Positions 18,210-25,668 of a stretch of 64,000 nt of DNA are shown piece after piece. The stretch is from an uncultured Methanobrevibacter sp. (GTDB lineage Archaea; Methanobacteriota; Methanobacteria; Methanobacteriales; Methanobacteriaceae). Made by a program: the position numbers and the translations under genes. The stretch lies in NCBI RefSeq assembly GCF_900314615.1, contig NZ_OMWA01000009.1, forward strand, positions 27,525-91,524. The letters are read 5' to 3'. The notes below the pieces were generated by a model. That model was not told the origin of the DNA. It searched no databases and worked only from the letters and a program-made list of their open reading frames with translations. Every line of letters starts with the position of its first letter. Position 1 is the stretch's first letter.

Positions 18210-19589
18210 ATGAAGGCTTTAAACAGAATGCTTTGTTTAGTTGATGGTGAACATTACTTGCCAGTGACACAGGAAGCAATAGATACATTAAACAATTTGG
18301 AACACATCGATATTATAGGAGCAGTTTTTATTGGAGGAACAGAAAAGCTCAGGGACGATTCAGAGGAATCCTACTCTGAAAAATTGGGCGTTCCTGTTCA
18401 ATTTGCAAAAGATAAAGACATTCCCTATGACATCATAGTTGAAATGATTAGAAAATATGATGCAGATACAGTCTTTGATTTAAGCGATGAACCTATTCTG
18501 GACTATCCTAAACGATTCAAAATAGCATGCAAGGTTTTAAATGAAGGAATCACCTATGAAGGACCTGACTTTAAGTTTGAACCTACATCACAATACGACA
18601 TAATGGAAAAACCATCAATAACCATACTGGGAACAGGAAAACGTATCGGAAAAACAGCAGTTTCAGGATTTGTATCAAGACTCATTGACAAAAACGGATA
18701 TGAACCGTGTGTAATTGCAATGGGCAGAGGAGGACCTGAAGAACCTGAAATAGTACACGGTGAAGAACTGAAAATCAATGCAGAATTCCTGCTTGAGCAG
18801 TCTGAAAAGGGAGTTCATGCAGCAAGTGATCACTGGGAAGATGCGCTGATGAGCAGAATCCTGACAATAGGATGCAGACGATGCGGAGGCGGAATGGCTG
18901 GAGAAGTATTTCTTACAAACATGAAAAAAGGAGCAAGACTTGCAAATCAGGTAGATTCAAAATTTGCAATATTTGAAGGAAGCGGAGCTGCAATACCACC
19001 TATAAAAACAGATAAAAAAATCGTACTTATCGGTGCAAATCAGCCTATTGAAAACCTGACAACCTATTTTGGACCTTATAGAATCGCCCTCGGTGATATG
19101 GTTATTTTAACAATGTGCGAAGAACCTATGTGCAGTAATAAAAAAATAAAAGAAATAGAAAATTTTGTAAGTGAAATTAATCCGTCTGCAACAGTAATAT
19201 CTACAGTCTTCAGGCCTAAACCTTTAGATAACATTGAAGGTAAAAAAGTACTGTTTGCAACTACTGCCCCTGAAGAAGTTAAAGACAAACTGGTGGAATA
19301 TCTGGAAAGCAATTACAGCTGTGAAGTAATCGGTACAACTGCTCACCTGTCAAACAGACCTCTGCTTCGTCAAGACATGGAAAAATACATGGACAAAGCA
19401 GATGTCATGCTGACCGAACTTAAGGCAGCTGCCGTTGATGTGGCTACAAAGGATGCCCTAGCACACGGACTTGAAGTGGTGTACTGCGATAACATACCGG
19501 TAGCCATTAATGACACCTATCCCGAACTAGACAAGTCAGTTTTAAAAATTGTCGATAGTGCAATTGATGATTTTAACAAATCATCATAA
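18210..19589 (+). CDS. cpgS: cyclic 2,3-diphosphoglycerate synthetase
   Basis: Makes cyclic 2,3-diphosphoglycerate, a phosphate/thermoprotectant solute of Methanobacteriales, from 2,3-diphosphoglycerate and ATP. The N-terminal about 130 residues are a specific domain; the P-loop-like GTGKRIGKTA is at 141-150, and CRRCGGGMAGE and EGSGAAIPP follow. At 459 aa it is the normal length for the family. The divergent UPF0280 gene shares the upstream AT-rich promoter region. Confidence 0.93.
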   Translation: MKALNRMLCLVDGEHYLPVTQEAIDTLNNLEHIDIIGAVFIGGTEKLRDDSEESYSEKLGVPVQFAKDKDIPYDIIVEMIRKYDADTVFDLSDEPILDYPKRFKIACKVLNEGITYEGPDFKFEPTSQYDIMEKPSITILGTGKRIGKTAVSGFVSRLIDKNGYEPCVIAMGRGGPEEPEIVHGEELKINAEFLLEQSEKGVHAASDHWEDALMSRILTIGCRRCGGGMAGEVFLTNMKKGARLANQVDSKFAIFEGSGAAIPPIKTDKKIVLIGANQPIENLTTYFGPYRIALGDMVILTMCEEPMCSNKKIKEIENFVSEINPSATVISTVFRPKPLDNIEGKKVLFATTAPEEVKDKLVEYLESNYSCEVIGTTAHLSNRPLLRQDMEKYMDKADVMLTELKAAAVDVATKDALAHGLEVVYCDNIPVAINDTYPELDKSVLKIVDSAIDDFNKSS

Positions 19590-19674
19590 AACTATCTTTT
19601 TTTATAATCAAAGTAATTCTGCAATTGATATAACCATCTTAATGTTAAAAGATTTAATAATTCTGTTTTTCTGA

Positions 19675-19928
19675 TTATAAATATTTTAAAATTTCAAGAC
19701 CCAAATCTGTATTTTTGTAGAGTCTGCCTTTACGGGCATCCTCATTTAAACACACAACAATTTAAGGTCTTTTAAAACATTGGAGACATGGTTTGTTCTC
19801 AAACCTATATCTTCAGCGATTGCAGATGGGATTTTAATACTTTCACCAATACTTTTTATAATATTGCATCTGTACTCTGAGGCCATTACATAACCTACAA
19901 TATCAAAAATCTCATCATTATTATTCAT
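19675..19928 (-). pseudogene. frameshifted winged-helix regulator, paralogue of the gene at 10368
   Basis: The first frame reads 60 codons from the ATG at 19928 and aligns with the 10368-10643 protein (SIKIPSAIAEDIGL against the SIKLPSEIAKETRL type). It then stops after DLKLLCV. The same homology resumes in another frame with VVCLNEDARKGRLYKNTD and ends at a TAA at 19675-19677. About 10 bases appear lost at the junction near 19755, removing four residues and the frame. The helix-turn-helix survives but the wing would be lost. A sequencing error or programmed shift is less likely than a real deletion. Confidence 0.75.
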
Positions 19929-19972
19929 AATTATAATAACTCAATTTTATTAAAAAAATGTTTCTATAATTT

Positions 19973-20273
19973 AAACATTTTTATATACAAAATAAGAATT
20001 GTTAAACATAAAACCGCAAGAAAAAAAATTATGAATAAAAATTTACACATAAATTTTATACATAATGATAAAAAATACTATCAAAAAATATACAGATTTT
20101 AATATTTTAAAAATAAACTGAATTTGAAAAAAAAACATAAAGCATACAATAACTTAGTAAAAGAATCTTCCATACCTAAACATTTTTATATAAAAAAAAG
20201 AAATCGATGAACCTTAATTTTAACAAAAAAATTAATAAAAAAAGATAATAAACTTTATACATAATGATAAAAA
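19973..20273 (+). repeat. imperfect duplication of the mtxX leader
   Basis: AACATTTTTATATA occurs at about 19974 and again at about 20180. TTTATACATAATGATAAAAA occurs at 20055-20074 and again at 20254-20273, where its ATG is the mtxX start. The two ATGs lie 199 bases apart. The upstream copy reads into stop codons, so it is a non-coding copy. The rest of the 335-base gap 19929-20263 is AT-rich with no other gene seen. Confidence 0.6.
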
Positions 20274-20977
20274 TTGCTATAGGAATAGGAACAAACAACA
20301 ATATTTTAAAAGCCATAGAAGAATTTGAAAAAGAATATCAAGCAGATATAGATTTAGTACACGATGACAACGATTTAGCAAATGCAATACTTGATGATGA
20401 TATCGATGCCGTGGTTCGAGGTTCACTTGCCGCATCAGGCGTGATAAAAAAAGTGAAAGAAAATTTTCCAGACATCTCAAGGGCAACTTATGTCAACGGA
20501 GACGGGAAGGAATTCCTGCTTTCACCAGTTGGAATAGATGAAGGAAGCACAATTGATGAGAAGTTTAAAATTGCTGAAAACTGCGGAGAATTTTTAGAAA
20601 AACTTGGAAAAGAACCGAAAATTGCCGTTCTTGCAGACGGAAGAAAAGGAGACTACGGAAGAAGCGAAAAGATCTCCAAATCCATTGACGATAGTGAAAA
20701 GCTTACCCAAATGATTAAGGAAAATACTGATTTTGAAGTGAAAAACTATTATATTCTAATAGAGCAGGCAATAAAAGACCAATGCAATGTAATCATTGCA
20801 CCGGACGGAATAATAGGAAACATAATTTTCAGAACCCTTATTTTAGTAAACTCATGGCCAAGTTATGGTGCAGTAACATTTGGAATCAACGGAATATACA
20901 TTGACACCAGCAGAGACCAGAGTGTTGAAGGATATCTTAGAAGCTTAATATTTGCATACCATTTAGCTAACCTTTAA
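20264..20977 (+). CDS. mtxX: methanogenesis marker protein 4 (MtxX)
   Basis: 237 aa, related to the phosphate acetyl/butyryltransferase fold. The start MIKIAIGIGTNN, the region VVRGSLAASGVI and the end IDTSRDQSVEGYLRSL are typical of the methanogen marker family called MtxX, whose biochemical role is not established. It stands immediately upstream of uppS, an arrangement common in Methanobacteriales. It has a short AT-rich leader that is duplicated upstream and shows no strong Shine-Dalgarno. Confidence 0.85.
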   Translation: MIKIAIGIGTNNNILKAIEEFEKEYQADIDLVHDDNDLANAILDDDIDAVVRGSLAASGVIKKVKENFPDISRATYVNGDGKEFLLSPVGIDEGSTIDEKFKIAENCGEFLEKLGKEPKIAVLADGRKGDYGRSEKISKSIDDSEKLTQMIKENTDFEVKNYYILIEQAIKDQCNVIIAPDGIIGNIIFRTLILVNSWPSYGAVTFGINGIYIDTSRDQSVEGYLRSLIFAYHLANL

Positions 20978-21031
20978 AAACATTAAGACACATAAATATT
21001 AATTACTATAAAACTTTTAAGGGATTTGATT

Positions 21032-21796
21032 ATGGCAGAAAATATACTTTATAGAATATATGAATGGTACATATCCAGAGGACTTGTTCCGGAAAAGATG
21101 CCAAAACATGTAGCTATAATTATGGACGGAAACAGAAGATATTCCAAACTCCAGGGAAACATAGACGTTGTCAAAGGACATGAAATCGGAGTAGATACAT
21201 TAGAAAAAGTTTTAGACTGGAGTATTGAACTTGGAATTGAAATCATTACTGCCTATGCATTTTCAACAGAAAACTTTAATAGGCCAAAACATGAAGTTGA
21301 AGGGCTGATGAACCTGTTTGTCATCAACTTCAAAAGGCTTGTGAACCACGAAAAGATACACAAAAACGAAGTTAAAGTACAAGTCGTCGGTAGAACTGAA
21401 CTTTTGCCCGACAATGTGCGGGAAGCAATACATGAAGCTGAAGAAGCAACAGCACACTACAATAAAAGATATTTTAACCTTGCAATAGGTTATGACGGAC
21501 GTTTGGAAATCGTCGATTCAATTAAAAAAATCATTGAAGATGTACAGGCAGGAAAAGTTTCAATCGATGACGTTGATGAAGATATGGTAAGTAAAAATCT
21601 GTATACTGCAGGTCTGGATGATCCGAACCTTATTATCAGAACAAGCGGTGAAGAACGCTTAAGCGGATTCCTCCTATGGCAGTCATCATATTCAGAACTT
21701 TATTTCTGTGAAACATTATGGCCGGATTTAAGAAAAGTCGATTTTATCAGAGCCATAAGATCATATCAGGCAAGAGACAGAAGATTTGGAGTTTAA
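21032..21796 (+). CDS. uppS: archaeal polyprenyl (undecaprenyl-type) diphosphate synthase
   Basis: Cis-prenyltransferase making the long polyprenyl carrier for cell-wall and glycan synthesis. The active-site motif is IIMDGNRRYSK (residues about 28-38), followed by TAYAFSTENF and the C-terminal IRTSGEERLSGFLLWQ. The ATG at 21032 is chosen over a TTG two codons earlier. It is tightly followed by the TatD gene (2 bases after its stop), so they are co-transcribed. Confidence 0.95.
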   Translation: MAENILYRIYEWYISRGLVPEKMPKHVAIIMDGNRRYSKLQGNIDVVKGHEIGVDTLEKVLDWSIELGIEIITAYAFSTENFNRPKHEVEGLMNLFVINFKRLVNHEKIHKNEVKVQVVGRTELLPDNVREAIHEAEEATAHYNKRYFNLAIGYDGRLEIVDSIKKIIEDVQAGKVSIDDVDEDMVSKNLYTAGLDDPNLIIRTSGEERLSGFLLWQSSYSELYFCETLWPDLRKVDFIRAIRSYQARDRRFGV

Positions 21797-21798
21797 AT

Positions 21799-22560
21799 AT
21801 GATTGATACACATTGCCACATTGATTTTGAAGACTTTGACAAGGACAGAGAAGAGGTTATCAAAAGAGCAAAGGACAAACTCGATTACGTTGTAGCATCA
21901 GGTTACAGCATAGAAAGCAATCGGGATGTTTTAAAACTTTCACAGGAATACAAAGGTTTTATTTATCCTACTTTTGGTTTTCACCCTGTAAGCTCTCAAA
22001 ATTGCACTAACGAGGAACTTGAAGAGGCACATAAATATCTTATTGAAAATTTAGACAATATTGTGGCTATCGGCGAGGTTGGAATGGATTACTACTACGT
22101 AACAGATAAGGAATTACGTGAAAGACAGCAGGAAATATTCAGAAGCTTTCTTGAAATCGCAAACAATCACAAAGTTCCAATCGTAATGCATGTAAGGGAC
22201 TGTGAGAAAAAAGCTGTCAACATCATCGAAGACTACGATGACATTCCTTATTTTATTTTTCACTGCTATGGGGGAAGTCTAAAAACAGCAAAAAGGATTA
22301 TGAACCGTGATGATTCATATATGAGCTTTTCCACAATGCTTTGCTATTCAAAACATCACCAGGATTTAATTGAAAAAATTGACCTGGACTATGTTTTAAC
22401 TGAAACTGACAGTCCATATCTGGCAATGACAAAAGAAGAGCGTAATGAACCGGTAAATGTTGTTAAAGCAGTTCATAAAATTGCTGAGATAAAACAGATG
22501 GATGTTAAAGTTGTTGATGAAATTACCACCAACAACGCCAGAAAAATTTTTAAAATTTAG
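21799..22560 (+). CDS. TatD family metal-dependent hydrolase
   Basis: Binuclear-metal TIM-barrel hydrolase, in other organisms a DNase/phosphoesterase. Metal ligands appear in IDTHCHIDF, IGEVGMDYYY, VMHVRDC, FHCYGG and TETDSPY. At 253 aa the length is normal. The start at 21799 is 2 bases after the uppS stop; an upstream frame into uppS is not used. The stop overlaps the convergent minus-strand gene by 4 bases. Confidence 0.93.
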   Translation: MIDTHCHIDFEDFDKDREEVIKRAKDKLDYVVASGYSIESNRDVLKLSQEYKGFIYPTFGFHPVSSQNCTNEELEEAHKYLIENLDNIVAIGEVGMDYYYVTDKELRERQQEIFRSFLEIANNHKVPIVMHVRDCEKKAVNIIEDYDDIPYFIFHCYGGSLKTAKRIMNRDDSYMSFSTMLCYSKHHQDLIEKIDLDYVLTETDSPYLAMTKEERNEPVNVVKAVHKIAEIKQMDVKVVDEITTNNARKIFKI

Positions 22561-22925
22561 TAATGAAGTGTGAAATTCAAATTAATCAGCACATCATTAT
22601 TTTCCTTAACGGCTTCGATTTCCAATTCGAAGTCAGTTAAATCTTTTTTTACCAAATCAACCAGATGCCAATCTAAAAGAGAATCATTCAAATAGATTAT
22701 AAATTGGTTTCTGTCAATTTTAACGGATTTTCTGCAAAAGAGTTTGAAAGCATAGAAATACAGTTCTATTCTAAATATCAAATCTTCCTTATCGCCTTTG
22801 CCGTTAATGAAGAAATCCTTTAAATCTTCCTGCAGAATTTTACCTTCATCACCGGTATCGGCTCTGAATGTTTCCATTTCCTTTAAATCATTCATCAGTT
22901 GTTCTTTTTCTTCATCATTATACAT
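22557..22925 (-). CDS. hypothetical protein, distant paralogue of the upstream gene
   Basis: 122 aa, acidic N-terminus then an alternating hydrophobic region (FRIELYFYAFKLF, QFIIYL, DLVKKDLTDF, VLINLNFTL). The same pattern with several identical positions occurs in the product of the gene immediately upstream (22926-23243). The ATG directly follows the upstream stop (TAAATG) and uses GGTGAT inside that gene's last codons. Function unknown; probably last in a five-gene minus-strand run. Confidence 0.75.
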   Translation of the reverse strand: MYNDEEKEQLMNDLKEMETFRADTGDEGKILQEDLKDFFINGKGDKEDLIFRIELYFYAFKLFCRKSVKIDRNQFIIYLNDSLLDWHLVDLVKKDLTDFELEIEAVKENNDVLINLNFTLHY

Positions 22926-23243
22926 TTAATCACCGTCGAGTGAAAATTTTAACTTTATTATATTGTATTTATTAGGCATGAAACTTAATGTGAACTTATC
23001 GAAAACATCATCCAGCTTTCTTAAAATACTGAATTTTAAATCATCAGGAATTATATAAAGCATAAATGAATCTTCCTTGATTTCTACACCCAAATCCTCA
23101 AGAAGAGGGATTCCAAGTTCGCTTATGAATACATATTTGTATACAATAAGCTCATAGTCATTGACTTCCTTATTGCTGGAAATTATATCATAAAGTTCTT
23201 CCTGCAGTTTGGATGCAACTGCATCAAAAGTTTCGCCGTTAAT
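22926..23243 (-). CDS. hypothetical protein with a probable AUU start
   Basis: An uninterrupted 105-residue coding frame ends in GGTGATTAA directly before the next gene's ATG. It has no ATG, GTG or TTG start in its N-terminal half. The most plausible start is ATT at 23243-23241: GAGG lies 7 bases before it, the same spacing as ATG starts in this window, giving INGETFDAVASKLQEEL (I read as M). An ATT at 23249 overlapping the CMD stop is an alternative. The protein resembles the downstream 122-residue product. A frame with no canonical start is easily overlooked. Confidence 0.65.
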   Translation of the reverse strand: MNGETFDAVASKLQEELYDIISSNKEVNDYELIVYKYVFISELGIPLLEDLGVEIKEDSFMLYIIPDDLKFSILRKLDDVFDKFTLSFMPNKYNIIKLKFSLDGD

Positions 23244-23244
23244 T

Positions 23245-23628
23245 CTAATCCCTCACAGGCATTAGTCCTCTTTCACTAAAGACCTCTTTTGCGGCTACAA
23301 TACCGTTGATTGCTTTTGGAAATCCGCAGTAAGCAGACATCTGCATTATGATTTCAACAATTTCAGTCGGACTGTTTCCTACATTTAAAGCGGCATTAAT
23401 ATGTTCTTTAAGCTGTGGAATTGCCCCTAAAACTGTTATTGCAGCGACTGTACATAACTCACGAGTCTTTAAGTCAACTTCAGGCCTTGAATAGATTTCA
23501 GAATATGGAAATTCAATTACAAAGCGTGACAGGTCCGGTGCAATATCTTCCAGTTCCTTGAAAATCTCTTCAACAGGCTTCTTTTGAATGTCTTCCAAAA
23601 TTTCCTTTCCTTTTTCATATCTTGACAT
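23245..23628 (-). CDS. carboxymuconolactone decarboxylase/AhpD-like protein
   Basis: Small all-helical CMD-family protein (127 aa from the chosen start). Family signature: VDLKTRELCTVAAITVLG then INAALNVG and MQMSAYCGFPKAINGI; a single Cys in the second motif means the AhpD CxxC is absent. In-frame starts exist at 23679 and 23661, but 23628 (MSRYEKGKE) matches the family N-terminus and avoids a 35-base overlap with the pilin gene. The true substrate is unknown. No Shine-Dalgarno is clear at any of the starts. Confidence 0.82.
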   Translation of the reverse strand: MSRYEKGKEILEDIQKKPVEEIFKELEDIAPDLSRFVIEFPYSEIYSRPEVDLKTRELCTVAAITVLGAIPQLKEHINAALNVGNSPTEIVEIIMQMSAYCGFPKAINGIVAAKEVFSERGLMPVRD

Positions 23629-23644
23629 AACATTAACTATGTCT

Positions 23645-24145
23645 TTAAACCCATTTAACATTAGCTGTTGTGTAAACATAATGAGGTGAGAAAACGGGAT
23701 TGTAAAGTTTGTTTGTAGATGCCGTTGAATTGAAACTTAACGCAACAGACTTTCTTAAATTATAGTTTATTCTATCCCCAATGGAATCCAACTGTTTTTT
23801 TGAAAAGTCTCTCGATGATGTTGCATAAACCTTAAACTGAATTTTTTTCTTGTTAAAGTTGTTGTCCATCCCCATCTCCGAATAGGTGACATTTACTATT
23901 TCAACCGAATATGGAATTAAAAGCATACTTTTATCCTTTGAATAATCAGAATAAGTCTGTTTTGGATAAATTCCACTTGAAGATGAGGCAATTCCATCGT
24001 TAATGCCGTTTCTGGCCGCACTCATAGCAATATTCAATTCCTGATCTCCAGCTATAAAAACAGCTGAAAGCATAATTACCAATATCAGTACTCCCGATAA
24101 AAGCAGATATTCCCCGCTGATTTGTCCTTTGTTGTCAATTTTCAT
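23645..24145 (-). CDS. pilin-like protein with class III signal peptide
   Basis: 166 aa. The N-terminus KGQISGEYLLLSG carries the QxSxEY motif of archaeal class III signal peptides, with cleavage expected just before Q by an EppA-like peptidase. The hydrophobic helix after it is about residues 14-34. The rest is a soluble Ser/Asn-rich domain. It overlaps the upstream pilin-like gene by 4 bases. It would act at the cell surface or in a pilus-like filament; no assembly ATPase lies in the window. Confidence 0.82.
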   Translation of the reverse strand: MKIDNKGQISGEYLLLSGVLILVIMLSAVFIAGDQELNIAMSAARNGINDGIASSSSGIYPKQTYSDYSKDKSMLLIPYSVEIVNVTYSEMGMDNNFNKKKIQFKVYATSSRDFSKKQLDSIGDRINYNLRKSVALSFNSTASTNKLYNPVFSPHYVYTTANVKWV

Positions 24146-24537
24146 GTTATCACTATTTTTCCTTCACTATTTTTTGAAATCATATAGCTTTGTCCACTAT
24201 GCAATTTATATTTTGAATCAATATTTGAAAGTGGAAACAATGTTTCTCCCTTTTTGCCATCATATTCTATCGTTAATTTTGTTTTATCGACCGTTATTTC
24301 ATAATAACCTAAATTAGAAGGCAACTTAATGGATTTAGAGTAACCTTCCCCATTGGAATTCACCTGACTTATTTCATTTGCAACGCCGTCCAAAACAAGC
24401 CTGTGTGCAACATTATCTTCAATATTGAAACTTGATTCAATAGCCGATTGAGATAAAAATAATAATGGAATAGTTATCAATAAAATAACAAAGATTGAAA
24501 ACAAATATTCTATTGAAATAAAACCTTTATTATCCAT
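24142..24537 (-). CDS. pilin-like protein with class III-type N-terminus
   Basis: 131 aa. N-terminus MDNKGFISIEYLFS resembles the class III signal peptide, though the Q is replaced by F; a hydrophobic helix at about residues 11-31 follows. The soluble domain contains a beta-rich segment. It is the first gene of the minus-strand run that includes the second pilin-like gene, the CMD protein and two small paralogues. Probably a minor pilin; exact role unknown. Confidence 0.75.
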   Translation of the reverse strand: MDNKGFISIEYLFSIFVILLITIPLLFLSQSAIESSFNIEDNVAHRLVLDGVANEISQVNSNGEGYSKSIKLPSNLGYYEITVDKTKLTIEYDGKKGETLFPLSNIDSKYKLHSGQSYMISKNSEGKIVIT

Positions 24538-24634
24538 ATTTTTAAATTATCTTGAAGATTAATAAAGTTTTCTCAAATTAAAAGACAATATTGAGACAAA
24601 ATCATTAAATAATATATTAAATATAAAATTTACC

Positions 24635-25387
24635 ATGAAAGGAAAAGTAATTTTCATAGGTGCAGGTCCTGGAGACCCTGATTTAATCACCGTAAAAGGA
24701 AGAAAAGTAATTGAAAATGCTGACGTTATTATTTATGCAGGTTCACTTGTTAATAAAGATGTTTTAAACCCTGCTAAGGATGAATGTGAAATACACAATA
24801 GTGCTTACTTAAACCTGGAAGAAACTGATGCAATTATTACAGAAGCAGTTAATGAAGGTAAATTGGTTGCCCGTGTACATACAGGAGATCCTTCAATTTA
24901 CGGAGCAATAGGCGAACAGATTCGTGAACTTAAAAAACATGATATTGAATATGAAATCATTCCGGGCGTAAGTTCTCTTTTTGGTACTGCAAGCGTGCTT
25001 GAAGCTGAATTGACACTGCCTGAAATTTCACAGAGCGTTATAATAACCCGTCCGGAAGGAAGAACTCCAAAACCTGCCGGTGAAAGTTTAGCCAGCTTTT
25101 CCAAGCATCATGCAACCATGTGTATCTTTTTGGGAATAGGTATGATTGATAAAGTAGTTGATGAATTGCTTGAAGGTTATGAAGAAACTACTCCCGTTGC
25201 AGTTGTAAAAAAAGCTACCTGGCCAGACCAGCAAATAATTAAAGGAACCCTTGCAGATATTGCAGGAAAAGTTAAAGATGCCAATATTACAAAGACTGCG
25301 ATGATTGTGGTGGGAGATGTCTTAGACCCAGGTGACTTTAATGCATCTAAGCTATATGATAAAAACTTTAAACATGAATACAGATAA
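24635..25387 (+). CDS. cbiF: cobalt-precorrin-4 C11-methyltransferase
   Basis: SAM-dependent tetrapyrrole methyltransferase of anaerobic cobamide synthesis. The SAM-binding GAGPGDPDLIT is at about residues 9-19, with IYAGSLVN, RVHTGDPSIYGA and EIIPGVSS typical of CbiF/CobM; 250 aa is the standard length. It stands alone on the plus strand, convergent with a 40-residue gene. Cobamide is needed for the methyltransferases of methanogenesis and for the archaeal MetE encoded nearby. Confidence 0.93.
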   Translation: MKGKVIFIGAGPGDPDLITVKGRKVIENADVIIYAGSLVNKDVLNPAKDECEIHNSAYLNLEETDAIITEAVNEGKLVARVHTGDPSIYGAIGEQIRELKKHDIEYEIIPGVSSLFGTASVLEAELTLPEISQSVIITRPEGRTPKPAGESLASFSKHHATMCIFLGIGMIDKVVDELLEGYEETTPVAVVKKATWPDQQIIKGTLADIAGKVKDANITKTAMIVVGDVLDPGDFNASKLYDKNFKHEYR

Positions 25388-25451
25388 AAAATTAATTTCC
25401 CAAAAGCCATTTTTCCAATGAATTTTGGGAAAGCAACTTATTTTTTTAATA

Positions 25452-25574
25452 TTATTTGTTTTTACAGCATCCGAAAAAGAAGTTTCTTATTTTTTTGGTT
25501 TTTTTATTGCTGTCTGCTTTTTTCTTCGCTTCCATTTCATGCAAATGGTTTCTGGCTTGAGCCATATTATCCAT
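25452..25574 (-). CDS. 40-residue Lys-rich small protein ending GCCKNK
   Basis: ATG at 25574 preceded by GAGGTG with the standard 7-base spacing from GAGG. The sequence begins MDNMAQARNHLHEMEAKKKA and ends NFFFGCCKNK; it is basic and without a membrane segment. A TATA-like TTTAAATATA and a perfect inverted repeat lie 34-59 bases upstream. It sits 94 bases downstream of metE on the same strand and convergent to cbiF. The Cys pair suggests metal or thiol chemistry, but no function is claimed. Confidence 0.65.
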   Translation of the reverse strand: MDNMAQARNHLHEMEAKKKADSNKKTKKIRNFFFGCCKNK

Positions 25575-25607
25575 AATTTCACCTCATTTTTAGTTATGCC
25601 TAAATAT

Positions 25608-25633
25608 TATTATGAATCATAATATATTTAAAA
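25608..25633 (-). promoter_or_regulatory. TATA box with overlapping palindromic operator candidate
   Basis: The palindrome TATTATGAATCATAATA (25608-25624) has two perfect 8-base arms round a single A. It abuts the minus-strand TATA-like TTTAAATATA at 25624-25633. Together they precede the 40-residue gene by 34-59 bases, the position expected for a repressor operator at the transcription start. Confidence 0.5.
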
Positions 25634-25668
25634 TTATCTGAAAAAAAAGTAAAGAAAAATTAATAAAA

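Noticed and set aside
24129..24317. A 62-codon plus-strand frame opposite the pilin-like genes
   Set aside because: Antisense to the two minus-strand genes with overlapping ATGA junction and class III signal peptides; no Shine-Dalgarno.
25425..25622. A 65-codon plus-strand frame overlapping the 40-residue gene
   Set aside because: It is the antisense reading of the minus-strand small gene, which has the better Shine-Dalgarno and promoter; hydrophobic runs come from reading AT-rich DNA.
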